Made by a program: the position numbers and the translations under genes. From positions 310,001 to 374,000 of the forward strand of contig JAZAYU010000200.1 of the NCBI GenBank assembly GCA_038501625.1: a stretch of 64,000 nucleotides of DNA. Direction: 5' to 3'. Origin of the DNA: Corbicula japonica. Taxonomy: Eukaryota > Mollusca > Bivalvia > Venerida > Cyrenidae. This document shows positions 34,805 through 45,818 of the stretch, in pieces. The first letter of the stretch is position 1; each line of letters begins with the position of its first letter. The notes under the pieces are model-generated. The model had not been told where the DNA came from and ran no database searches. It worked only from the letters and a program-made list of their open reading frames with translations.

Positions 34805-37800
34805 TCATCCCACCGGTAAATCAGGAGCTACATACTGACTGAACACGGACAGTTTATTTATAGTACATTCGCATGCGACACGTATCATCTGCGGCACGAG
34901 CTGCCACTCTTCAAAAACCAGGGTTTCTCCACCATGAAGAAGCATGTTGCATTGCCCCGTCTTCTTTCGCAACATGGATAACGAAAACCGTGTTTGTTTA
35001 CACTGCCCATGGGCTGAAATCAACGAGTAAGATCGTTAGCATAGAGCATGCTTTGTAATTAAAGAGAGATGACTATATTTTGTAGTAATAATTACTTTTA
35101 TTTTGAATACGATAGTCGGTATGTTGCGCGCGTCAAAACAGTTTAAGGAACATAAAACAAATAAACATATCTTCCAACATAACATTTCTTTACAGTAATT
35201 ACAGTGGATACCAATTCAAATCATTAAACAATACCTTGTGGCATCTTGACGATTAGTTAAATTTAAGATAGAGAATATGACATGGGTTGCCATGTAATAC
35301 ATAACCAAATATTCAATGAGTATAAAAGGATGAAGATATTGTTAAAAGCGGCGAGCTTAAAAAAAGTTTAACTTTTTTTGTCTTCAATTACAAGGAGTAT
35401 CAGAATTTTTATTAATAACATACGCTTTAGAATTTAAAGAAATGCGGATTGGTGTTATGTTGGAAGGAATCTAGTCAAGAAGCTTTTTAAAGATTATTGA
35501 AATCGGTTTGCATGGCATCAGTATCAAAGAGAGATAATTGCGAAAAGAATCGAGCTGTAGACAACATTATGATGATCATTAGTGTGAAAATTGAAGCTAT
35601 CACTCTTATGATTTTGAATTGAGAATTGTTAAAATTTTATTTGAATGAAAGGGGCGTAACTGTGAAACCAAAACATTATGGAACAGACTATGCAAATGCC
35701 ATTAAAAATGAGGATAATTTGCGTGAAGTTTAAAGTCAGTTACATAATTAGTTTAAAAGTTATTGCTTTCGTATGAAGCATCGAAAAACATCAACACTAT
35801 CATGGAGTTCAATAGGTTTTGAAAACCATGGGTCATCTGACTCCTGTTGAGAATTTTCAAGTGGTTAAAATCATATTGTCATGAGTCAAATCTTGTGTTC
35901 ATTGAACTTTAGTTCCTATATAAGAGCTTTGACTTCATTTTAATATATTTTCAAGGGTCAAATAAGTATTTTCTTTAAAATCTTTAAAATGCAATAGACA
36001 CAATATTCATCTTTTTTATCGTACTTGCGAAATTTGACCACTTTTCCTCAATTCTCCTTCAGCAAAATGACCCAAACCTCAGAATCAAAAGGGGGTCAAT
36101 GGTGGAAATATTTTAAGTTGCTTGCATCAAAATGCAAGAATCTGCATCTACAATGTATTGTTATCCCTATCTACCCTATCTATGTAGCAACTGATAGTGA
36201 GTGCAAACTATTACCCGTTCCTCCTACTCGGAAACATTCAGTATCTCCGGTCTTGCACACAGCCTCGTTGATATAGCGCGGGAAAACGTTATCTGGAAGC
36301 CTGGTTGTCACAGCACAAAGTGAACACAGGTGAATAAACTTCCCGTCATCAGTAAGTGCTCCCTTCTTCTGACAATACTCTTCAACGCTAATAGAATCTG
36401 AAATTAACACAATATAGCATAAAGTTGTCAGATATATGCAATTATTTTACTATCCATGAACAAACTCTATCAAATTAATCCTGTAAAATTTTAATCTATG
36501 TCTTGTTCGATGGTTTTCAAAGTTCCAAAGTTATATTGGGGAATAAGTAAAGTATGACTTTCAGCAATGGCCACATGCAGAAAACACAGAACCAGCCATA
36601 AAAGCAGAGGAAGGGAAAACATGGGTTTACACAGTGATCAAATACAATAGCGTACATAAGAGTTTATTACACCTCACGTGATTAGTTAACTATATAGCGT
36701 AATGTGACGTCACAGGGAGATAATCGCTACTGTCACATATGCGACAGCATCATGTCACCCTAGCGTGGATCTAAAAATAAATATCTTGGAAATCCGATTA
36801 CAAACTAACTTCTACGCATGCGTAATTGACCAAGGGAGATAAACGCATTTTGATCATTATTTGTAGCCGCTTATTGAGCATTATTGATTTTGGACTTCCG
36901 GCGCTTGATTTTGTTCCCAAACGAAATTTGGTCATAGTCAAGATCTCTAAAAAAACAAATGTTCGGTGTAATAAAATAAATATCACATCCCATTGGGGGA
37001 AACAGTACGAAATGTTAACCCTTGAGAAGGTAATGTCAACCTCGGCTTCTCTCGGGTTAACATTTCGTACTGTTTCCCCCAATGGGATGTGATATATATA
37101 TATAGTATTAACAATTTAAATGGCATGGCATATCGCAGAGAATTGCGATCTGATTGTTTTAAACAGATGAAAAAGAACTTCGAAAGCTATCAAAATGACA
37201 AACATTAAACTGTTGCGGGATTAGTTTGATAAAGCCTGTTCACGAACAGTAATGAAAATGCATATTACTTTCCACGCCCGCCTAGCCCATGGATGAGTGC
37301 ATCTCAATATTTCATCAGCATAACTCTTACTATTGACATTTTGACTTTTTGCTGTGACAACAATTTTTAAATTTGTGGATCCTCTGAATCAAAATCACGT
37401 TCAATGAACATAATAATGCTGTCTATTAGAAAAATATTTTATCTAGAGCCCATATAATACTTGCAAAGAAATGAATTTGTTTGTACTTTTAGTACAACAA
37501 GACTACTGTGTTATAACTTTATGTCGGGTATTTCGCGTGAATTTCAAGTAAACTCAAGAGAAATTACACCTTGTACTTACATGATTGAATAGACAAACAC
37601 AGCTGCGCGAATCTATGCCTGTACGAAAAAAGTTACAACAATATTACCGTCGGCGTTTCTTTTCCTTCTTCTTGCTCCCGCCACCAAGCCAAGAAGAGTT
37701 GAAGGGTGCAGTGTGGTGTTACTTTCACGCCAAATCCAGTCGAGAGATCTCGCCCCAAGTCTACTGGTATTATTGCTGGGAGCACCTCCCTATAAAGTAG

Positions 37801-40800
37801 CATGCATAAATAGTACTTCTTTTTTATAAAAAAAGATGAAAAGGTAACTTTGAAAGCCACCAAACATGACAAATACGAAAATATAACAGGCTCCGTTGAG
37901 TCAGTTCATGGACAGTAATGGAAATGCATATTACTGTCCACGCTGCCTTGTCCTGTGTTGAGCGTAACTCAATATGTAGAAGTGTACGAGGGTTGTCGCA
38001 GAAGTTAAAGGACTAACACTGTAGATTAAAGATTTCTTATAATAGACAAAAAATAAAAACACTGTTAAAAAGAATAAAATCTTCCTTATCAATATGTAAA
38101 ATTTCGAAATCATACATAGAACAGGAATTAAAAAATAAACAAACAATCAACACACATAACGGTGATCTGGCGCACAAACGAGCGTCATTTAACGTCACAC
38201 AAGACGTCATCATCTAAACCTTCTCAATATAGTCACCTTCCGTAGCAACACACTTCCTGTGGCGTGAGATCCATTTCTGGAATATGTCATCATAAAACTC
38301 TGGATCGAATGTAGACACAATCTTCAACGTTTCTGCCATGAGCTCCTCGCCGCTGTCAAAGTGGCTGCCTCGTAATTGCGACTTCACCTCCGGGAACACA
38401 CGGAAGTCCATGGGCGCCAAGTCAGGACTGTAGGGTGGGTGGCTTAGACGCTGGAATCCAAGGACGTCGATCTCCAACTGGGTGGAACTCGCTGTGTGCG
38501 GAGGGGCATTGTCCTGGTGGAGAATCATGTCCGACAGCTCAAGGCCCGGTCGCTTCTTCCGGAGCGCGTGGACAAGATCACGGCGAAGGAGCTAAAATTA
38601 AAAAAAATATTTGATTTTATATTAAGATTTTAGTGTTTTTTTTAAAGAAAACAATTTATTGTATTTTTAAAGAAAACAATTTATTGTATTTTTTTAACAT
38701 TTAATTTTGTTAAAAATATTACCTTCGAATAGTAAGCTGCATTGATGGTCTGTCCCTCTGGTACACGATGAATCAGGATCATTCCATGTCGGTCCATAAA
38801 GAACACAAACATGTGCTTTCCTCCGGACCTCGATACTTTGGCTTTCTTGGGTGGCGGTGTTGCGGGCGTCTTCCACACGGACGAGTCAGCCTTGGTTTCT
38901 GGGTCATAATGCCAGAGCCAGTTTTCGTCCTGCGTGATGATCCGTCCAGGAAACGATCACCTTCTTCATCACAACGCGTGAGAAATTCCATGGACGACGT
39001 CACGCGCTGTGCCTTTTGGACTTCCGTCAGCAGCCGCGGGACCCATCTTGCGCACACCTTTCGCATGTTGAGATCATGAAGAACTCGTAGCACAGTGTCC
39101 TTAGAGGAGTCCATGTCTGCCGCTAATGTCCGTACTGTGAACCTGCGGTCCATAGCGATCCGGTCCTTCACCTTCAGTACAAGTGATATTCGCTTGGTAG
39201 CCGGTCTTCCACTGCGCGCCTCATCCTCTACAGACTCCCGACCTTCCCGGAACTCCTTATGCCATCGGAACACTAATGACCGGCAGCACTTGTATTTACC
39301 GGCATTTTGCACTTCTTTAAATGTTTGAGTTGGCGTTTTCCCGAGTGCCTGGCAAAACTGTATAACCGCACGCAGTTTCACATCACCGGTGGACGTCATG
39401 ACGTTTTCGCTTGGAGAACAGTGTCTTGATGAAAAACGTTGTAACTGAGTTACTGCAGATGTTACGCCGACCAAACTTACAGGAAATGACGTTATAACGT
39501 CACGTGTAAAGCAGACGATATTTCGCGCCATTGTCACTTTATTTGCCTGATCAACGGTATGGTTAAAAAGAGTATGTTCTGTTTAACGCAAACGTTAATA
39601 TGGCGTGCGCCGCTCGTCGCTTAGGTTGCTATGGAAACACTTGAGTACCGAGTAGTCGTTATGCATATTCCAATTTTTAATTTATGTTTGTGTTGCATAT
39701 GCGCCGGCGTTTATTATTGTAAAAGTATTCTATAAAATGGCAAAAAATAAACTTGTTATGAAGAAAGTCCTTTAACTTCTGCGACAACCCTCGTACAGTA
39801 CAATTTTGATCAGTACCATACGATGGTGTAAATAAATGATGGTGAACATGGAGGAACCTTCAATGCGGTATTTTCAGATTAACAACATGATCAGCGGTCT
39901 ATGATCTCTCGATAAAAGAATATTTTACCCTAAATGAGTTAAACTAATTTAAATCGTTATTCCATTCATGAATCGGTCTTTGAAATGAAAAGACCCTATT
40001 GTAAAATAGTTTTTTTTTAATTTGAATTTGCATGCATCTTGAAATAAAAAGCAGTTAGAACTGCCCAACATAAAATCGGGCGCGTCACAGCAAAATGTGG
40101 CATAATCTGAGTTTATTTTTACTTTTAAGCTGTAACTATATTTTAAAATAACTTACAATTATCTAATATTTGTCATAAATAAAAATTGATTGATTTTGAC
40201 CATATCATTTTAATTTGTACCCCAAAATGTATAACAACCAGACATGGGGCGAATTAAATTTTAATGCTAATGCATTAATAATGCATTACTTTTTGTCAGT
40301 AATGCAAGGTAATGATTAATGCAACAGATTTAGCATTATTTTAATGATAATTTAATGCATTACATATGCCAAAATGCTGTAATGCTTAGCATTATTGAGC
40401 ATTAATTGGATTTTGTTTGCTATTGGATTTTGTTGATTCGTTTTATTAAATAATATTTATATTAACAGTAACCTTTTTATGCAATGATACTCGAAATATT
40501 TAATATGTTATAAGTCTATTACATATCTTATTTATAGCAAGAGAAAAACATTTATATGACAGTTAAGTATTTTGATATGTGTTTACTATTAGTAAAACAA
40601 GATACAGACTATAAGTGAAGTATTTTCATCAGAATGTTGTTTAAGTTTGAACATTTTTTATGATTAAGCAATGAGATCTTGAGCTTAGTTGCCTTAAGAA
40701 AATGCTAAATTTAAAACAAATCAATAGCCGGTGATCTATAAAGTTCTATCAACAAATACAGCACTTTTATTTTATTTTAAATTGTTTTAGTGTACACATT

Positions 40801-43800
40801 CATTGGGACAAGATATTTCCCACCAATTGTCAAACACTTAAATATTCCTGAAAATGTTACTGATAGAAATTTGATGTTCAGTGCAAAATACCAAAAATGT
40901 TGTTCTGAAATAAAATAGCATGGAAATTAAATTAAACCTTCAGACTTGCAAAAAACTCATACTTTCACAATCAAATGAAGTTATTTTTCCAACCATTTAT
41001 CCAAATTATACTTACTGAATCAGTGTCATTGTAAAATATTAGAGGCTATGTCAGATTTCAGGAAATCAGCATATAATGCAGAGGCAGGTGACAAAATGAT
41101 TTAATTAGATAAGTTGACAGTGTAGTCCTTTGTCAATACAACACTCTAAATGTGTGAAAACAGCAATAAGTCAAAGATAACAAAAGTGTAAACAAGCTAA
41201 ACCTGTATTAATCAATATGTACTGAGAATAGTTTTGTTGTAAGTTCTTGAGGTGTCACTTTAGATCTTCACACTTTTAGACTGATACTTTGTATATTATA
41301 CCTTCGGGTGATTTTTTGGGAGATGATCAATTTTGTACATATACTGACAGTTGACTTTTTATTTTTTTGTCAGTTCACTTGTAAAATAATGCTTAATTTA
41401 ATGCATTACTTTTTGAAATAATGTTAATTTAATGCATTACTTTCTCAAAATATAGTAATGCTAATTTAATTTAATGCACAAATTTGGCAAATAATGCTAA
41501 TTTAATGCATTACTTTTAAAAGTAATTCGCCCCATGTCTGATAACAACTGCACTTATATTCCTTACCGCAGCATACTTAAGAAGTTCCTCAATTCCATGC
41601 AGAACTTTCGGATCTTCAGTTGTCGTCTTGGACGTAGATGATAACGTTGTAGACTTTGTTAACAATCTTTTTGACGACGTCTCATCTAACGTTGCTGAAG
41701 ACGGTGAGGCAGTGTTTGAATTCAGCATTGAAGAAAATGACGTCGACGATGTGGTAGTGTTTGAATTCAACGCTGCCGATAATGGTGTCAAAGTGTTTGT
41801 CTCTATCGTTGAAGAAGACGTTGATACTGACGAATCGTCGTGTTTTTGATATGTCGATGGTGGTAAATCTGTTGACTGATCGGTGTTTACACTTGCATGT
41901 GTTGTGCTGTCTGTTAGATGGGATTTGACTGTAGGAATAAATGATGTGGTGGACATGTTTTTAACTGCTGACGTTGTTTGCAAAGCAACTGTCATAGTCT
42001 TTTTGTCCGCGTTGATTGTCGAAGGGATGTTTGTTGTCGTACTTTTGCCTGCTAAATCACCCGTTGAAACGTCGTGCGTTGTAGGTAAATTTGTGGATTG
42101 AACGTTTGGTGTTGCTTGACTATTGGACAAAGTTGAAGACGGATCTGTAGAGCGTGTGATGTCGGTGATGTTAACATGTTCTTGATGTACTGTTGAAGGA
42201 ATATTGGTAGAATTTTCGACCGGATTCAAGGTAGTTGAACTGCTTTCGGACTGAGGAGTGTTCATGTAGTTCATAAGAAACGTCGTCAGCTTGTGCAGAT
42301 CTTCCAAGATCACTTGTTTCGTCAGAAGATTGTCCATAATTGAGAATGCCGAGACACTTCCTTGTAGCTAAATAGAACAATTATTTTATTGAATTTTAGT
42401 TACTAATAACTTGTGGCAGGCCAATATATTAACATGATCAAGGAGCAAAACGATTTTGTGTATGGATGTAAACAGAATTTAAGGTACTTTTTATCTAGTT
42501 TATAATTTCTTTACTGTTCTAACTCTTCTTGACATAAGCAAAATAAAGATAAATCAATTACATTTTTTTGTGAAAAATTTTATTAAACTGCGTTTTGCCG
42601 TTAAAACAGATTAGATATTTTCTTTTTTCATCGATGAACGCGAACTAATGACAGAAACAGTTCTTAGGTTGTATTTCATTTGAATTGAATGCTTAAAAAC
42701 AAAAACTTTTCGTTATCAAAAGTATCGAAACTGTGTTTCAAGTTTTTATTCACTTACCGTTATCGGCGCCGTCAACATGAGCATGTTAGGAAAGTTTTCA
42801 TTTGCCTCTTCTTCGGTGGCAGCCATGTAATCTTGAACGTAGTTCCCGCCCCTTTCTTGAAGCCACGCCTTCATCTGTTCATCATTTAACTGAACCATTC
42901 TGAAAAAATGGTGTTTGCAACATGAATAACATTTAAAAATAGGATTATCTGTACATACGAAAAACTACTCTAACAAATCATCTATTCGAACTGGTACATG
43001 TATTCATGTTATAAAAATTATATTTCATCGGCTATATATCAAAACCTCGTACGAAGTTTTGAACGTATGAAATATCGACCAAGCAGAATAGGATACGTCA
43101 ACACATGACTTCCGTGAACCTTTCCAATCGGCCTTTAGGTGTGAGATTTTGACAGACTTCGCAAAAGTTTTTTCTGTATTCCTGTGTTGCCAAATTGAAA
43201 TATCGGCCCCTAATAAGAGATAAACGCAACAAAATACCAAGTATTTTTCCAGTTTTTTTCCCTAATAATAGCTCCATCCCCCAACGCTGTTTAAGACCGC
43301 ACCAGCATATCTAAGACTAATGACGTAACTATTCCTGTCGACTCTCCTTTTGCTTATTTCGGATAACGCTTTCAAAAGCCCTTTTGGGAATAAAGAAAGG
43401 AAAAGTTATGCGAAAAAGAAGCCAGTAATATTTTATAAAATGTATATATTTTTTACATCACATATTCATCAGAACGCTATTTGACTGATATAAGAAAGCA
43501 TCTGCTGCTCCTGCAAGCGGCACATACAAATGAGAGTGCCTGTTACAAATAAGGATACTTGCCTTGCATATGGTAGATTCATTGCTTCTGCGCAAACCAT
43601 AAATGTGGAGTTTTTCAGCGTCTGCAACGTAACGGAGGCCGGAGCATCATCGTAAGTTGGACCGCTACGTCGGTAAACATTTCGGAAAGACTGCTTGCCT
43701 CTCTCGTTAACATGTTTGCTGCGTTCTAAAAATATACTGAACTTGTTTTATGTCGTCCAGTGGAAAATTTATTCAGAAAAATATGAAATATGCATATCGG

Positions 43801-45818
43801 TTAAAGCAACAATAAAAAAACAACAAAAAGACAAAACACATATATGTATAAATAACGAATTTCAAAAATAATTGCAACAATAATGATCGTATCCAGAGTG
43901 GTTTCAGATAGGTAGCTTGAACTCCATTTTGGGAAGCAGTATTAAACTTGCATTGGGATCAGCCAGAAATTTAAAAATAATCCTGGGCCCAAGGTTATAA
44001 AACTGAGCATGGAAACCAGTCTCAAATCTCAAGCATCTGATGGATGAAATGGCGACCAGTCGCCATTTCAGCCAATCAGATGCTTGAGATTTGAGACTGG
44101 TTTCCAATCTCAGCTTTTAACCTTCAGCCCTGTTCGATATCCTAAGACTGCCGCAAGGAACTCCATTTCTGGAAGTCTCGCATCCGACCCTGACTATCAA
44201 TTATCTAAGTGAACATTCGGGATGACCTCCTTGGGATTATCATTATTGTGGTTTCAACCTGGTTTTATGACTGAGACACATATTATTTTCTATTTCAATT
44301 TTTAAATCCCAAACATTCATACGCTTGTTACAGTTGAGGGGCTATCCGGTAAATGCGGAGTTTAAAAATTCGCAGAAATTTCCTTTCGGACTTGATTCAG
44401 TAACATCAGGCCCAAATATTATAAAACTGAGAATGGAAACCAATCTCAAATCTCAAGGATCTGATTGGCGACTGGTCTCGAGATGCTTAAGATTTGGAAC
44501 TGGTTTCAAATCTCATTTCTATAATCTTCAGCCCGGGATCAGGGTGCCGATTCATGAATATGTCTAAAGATAATGCAGAAATATGTCTTACAATAACTTA
44601 TTGTAAGTGATAACTGTACATATTGTTTTTGTCAAATAATAGTACTTTCTAATCCAGGGTGCCGTTTCATGAAGATGTCTACAGAATAGACAGAAATACG
44701 TATATCGTTGCTCGAATATAATTTTCATAAAACCGTCGTACGACAAAATGTACGATAAGACAGCGTCGTAAGTGTTGAAACTGCACCCAGGATCCGAAGC
44801 CCTAGTCTCTTGGTAATTGTTCACCATCCATTGTTCTTTTTCTAACACGGCTATTTTTTGTGTTAGTGCCGCGCTTGTACTATCTCGCCATAGAGCTAGC
44901 TTACGGCAACGTGGTAGAGCGTCGGACTGGCATGGGAGGGGTCCCGGGTTCATTCCTTGGCTCAGGTGTGGATTTTTCAGAACCCTTATTACAAATGGCG
45001 CCCAACGGGTGCCACGGATGTATAAATACCTCGAGATCAATCCACAAGTGAATCTCTATACTCAATTGAAATTCGAGGAAGAATTCAAATCTGGATGGGG
45101 TGTATGTAACCCGGCTATGGTTGAGTTAGTCCCGCTCGTACTATTTCGCCATAGAGCTAGCTTTTATGGCGACGTGGTAGTGCGTCGGACTGACATACTA
45201 TATACTGGCATGGGAGGGGTCCCGGGTTCATTCCTTGGCTCAGGTGTGGATTTTTCAGAACCCTTATTACAAATGGCGCCCAACGGGTGCCACGGATGTA
45301 TAAATACCTCGAGATCAATCCACAAGTGAATCTCTATACTCAATTGAAATTCGAGGAAGAATTCAAATCTGGATGGGGTGTATGTAACCCGGCTATGGTT
45401 GAGTTAGTCCCGCTCGTACTATTTCGCCATAGAGCTAGCTTTTATGGCGACGTGGTAGTGCGTCGGACTGACATACGAGGGGTCCCGGGTTCAATCTTTG
45501 GTTCAGGCGTGGATATTTTAGAACCATTGTTACATTTTCTTCTGTGTTCGTATATTCTAAATGCATGTATCAGGCATTAAACTAACTGTCTGCACTACAC
45601 CCTGGTTATTAAGACAATCACTCCTTACTTGATTGTGTTTAATATTTAAGTACGTTTTCAAATGCAAAAAAAGTTGTATAAATTTTCTTCCACTATTCAA
45701 GTAGAAATTTCTTTTTTCAAGGAGCATAATAAATAGTGTATTTACCTATTAAAGAACTTTGCGTCGTCGTGCAAATAATTCCAAAAATAAAAACCAAGCA
45801 CGCGGTTCTATGTAACAT
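34805..45818 (-). CDS. Secreted Trunk/PTTH/noggin-type cystine-knot ligand precursor (seven exons, 570 aa)
   Basis: Exons: 45818-45746, 43725-43563, 42899-42758, 42367-41567, 37789-37648, 36397-36215, 35013-34805. Phases (1,2,0,0,1,1) agree at every junction and the exons sum to 1713 nt. Residues 1-21 form a signal peptide (CLVFIFGII core). About residues 80-160 look folded. About 170-380 is Ser/Thr-rich and mucin-like. RRRKR (433-437) is a furin-type site, leaving a 133-residue mature chain. That chain has nine Cys (449, 465, 468, 488, 495, 506, 523, 549, 551) and the landmarks FPRYINEAVC (479-488), QCKQTRFSLSMLRKK (505-519), W538 and IRVACEC (545-551). Spacing of PR[YF][IV]-C, C-K-x(3)-S-x-(L/I)-x-(L/V)-L-[KR] and the terminal ACxC matches insect PTTH and Trunk, and more distantly noggin. 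PTTH and Trunk activate the receptor kinase Torso; noggin binds BMPs. The odd Cys count would allow a disulfide-linked dimer. IL-17 and Spätzle fit the landmarks less well. Intron 2 appears to be GC-AG. Confidence 0.8.
35060..36210. other. Intron 6 of the Trunk/PTTH-like gene, no feature seen
   Basis: AT-rich intronic sequence between exon 6 (donor 36214) and exon 7 (acceptor 35014-35015). It has no recognisable repeat copy. Confidence 0.5.
36545..36640 (-). repeat. Family S fragment in intron 5
   Basis: GGCCACATGCAGAAAACACA and AAAGCAGAGGAAGGGAAAAC correspond to the family's right end in reverse. Confidence 0.55.
36980..37095. mobile_element. Foldback element F (42-bp perfect arms) in intron 5
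   Basis: 36980-37021 and 37054-37095 are exact reverse complements over 42 bp (outer ATATCACATCCCATTGGGGG, inner GTTAACCC). The 32-bp loop adds a GAGAAG/CTTCTC stem. Perfect arms imply a recent origin or ongoing arm correction. The open frames on both strands here are products of the palindrome. Confidence 0.9.
37165..37310 (+). repeat. Family A copy in intron 5 (A8)
   Basis: GAACTTCGAAAGCTATCAAA, TTTGATAAAGCCTGTTCACG and CTAGCCCATGGATGAGTGCA. It is diverged and left half only. Confidence 0.7.
37987..39793 (-). mobile_element. mariner-type transposon with perfect terminal inverted repeats
   Basis: 28-bp perfect inverted repeats begin CGAGGGTTGTCGCAGAAG and are flanked by TA on both sides (37985-37986 and 39794-39795), the mariner target duplication. 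The element is 1807 bp, longer than the usual 1.3 kb, partly because of long untranslated ends and an intron. It encodes the transposase described separately, in the same orientation as the host gene, within intron 4 of the Trunk/PTTH-like gene. The perfect ends suggest a fairly recent insertion. Confidence 0.95.
38214..39399 (-). pseudogene. mariner transposase (DD34D), one frameshift and a probable intron
   Basis: The cut-and-paste transposase reads from MTSTGDVKLRAVIQFCQ (39399; an in-frame Met also exists at 39537). An N-terminal paired HTH domain has RWHKEFREGRESVEDEARSG and WVPRLLTEVQKAQR. The first catalytic Asp is in ITQDENW (about 38920), the second in HQDNAPPHTA and the third in SPDLAPMDF, with 34 residues between the last two: mariner DD34D. 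A one-base deletion near 38942-38944 breaks the frame just before the first catalytic Asp. A 131-bp gap in the homology (38722-38592) has GTAATA at its start and TTTTAG at its end, is phase 0 and restores the frame as YYSK|LLRRD, so it is almost surely an intron. As it stands it cannot make full-length transposase. Confidence 0.9.
40239..41540. mobile_element. Non-autonomous hAT transposon in intron 4
   Basis: The 18-bp inverted ends CAGACATGGGGCGAATTA are flanked by a perfect 8-bp duplication, ATAACAAC (40231-40238 and 41541-41548), the hAT hallmark. Both subterminal regions carry many copies of TAATGCATTA, as expected of hAT subterminal binding sites. The interior has no transposase frame. 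The right end lies 18 bp from the intron 4 donor site of the Trunk/PTTH-like gene. Confidence 0.93.
43987..44133. mobile_element. Family C foldback MITE (C2)
   Basis: GCCCAAGGTTATAAAACTGA begins the left arm, and the right arm ends in the complementary TTTTAACCTTCAGCC. The centre is GGCGACCAGTCGCC. A small gap on the left (GATGGATGAAATGG against TTCAGCCAATCA) is the main arm mismatch. It lies in intron 1. Confidence 0.9.
44410..44535. mobile_element. Family C foldback MITE, shortened (C3)
   Basis: GGCCCAAATATTATAAAACT, AAACCAATCTCAAATCTC, GATTGGCGACTGGTC and a right arm with GATTTGGAACTGGTTTC. One side of the central stem is deleted. Also in intron 1. Confidence 0.8.
44877..45540 (+). repeat. 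Tandem array (about 261/278-bp units, 2.4 copies) with a tRNA-like head
   Basis: Units start at 44877, 45138 and 45416 with GTACTATYTCGCCATAGAGC. Each unit has an A-box-like GTGGTAGWGCGTCGGACT, then GGGTCCCGGGTTCATTCC (B-box-like), then ACAAATGGCGCCCAACGG, GCCACGGATGTATAAATACC and GAATTCAAATCTGGATGGGG. The first two units are nearly identical; the third is truncated. TGGCGCCCAACG resembles a retroelement primer-binding site, but no LTR or gag/pol sequence adjoins it. It lies in intron 1 of the ligand gene. The open frames of 97-170 codons follow the repeat and are not genes. Confidence 0.8.

Larger units (their letters stand above)
37835..39925 (+). repeat. Family A copy in intron 4, split by mariner (A9)
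   Basis: The left part (37835-37984) starts GGTAACTTTGAAAGCCACCA and runs to GAGCGTAACTCAATATG. The right part (39796-39925) resumes with CAGTACAATTTTGATC, then GGTGAACATGGAGGAACC and ATCAGCGGTCTATG. The family order is continuous across the junction, so the 1.8 kb between is a later insertion. Confidence 0.85.

Noticed and set aside
34805..36397. IL-17 or Spätzle assignment for the cystine-knot exons
   Set aside because: The PR[YF]I-C, CK..., W and ACxC order matches Trunk/PTTH/noggin better. IL-17 and Spätzle have different Cys spacing. A profile search should confirm.
36798..37092. Frames of 88-94 codons on both strands
   Set aside because: They come from the perfect palindrome at 36980-37095.
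37633..37872. Minus-strand frame ending TPTVILL
   Set aside because: The exon here is read in another frame (GGAPSNNTSRLGARSLDW), which fits the phases of both neighbours and contains RRRKR. The longer frame is a shadow.
41628..42101. Plus-strand frames rich in Asp and Val
   Set aside because: They are antisense shadows of the Ser/Thr-rich exon 4 of the ligand gene.
44985..45300. LTR retrotransposon, from the TGGCGCCCAACG motif
   Set aside because: No LTR pair, polypurine tract or gag/pol sequence adjoins it.
44588..45580. Open frames of 97-170 codons
   Set aside because: They run through the tandem tRNA-like repeat in intron 1 and repeat with it.
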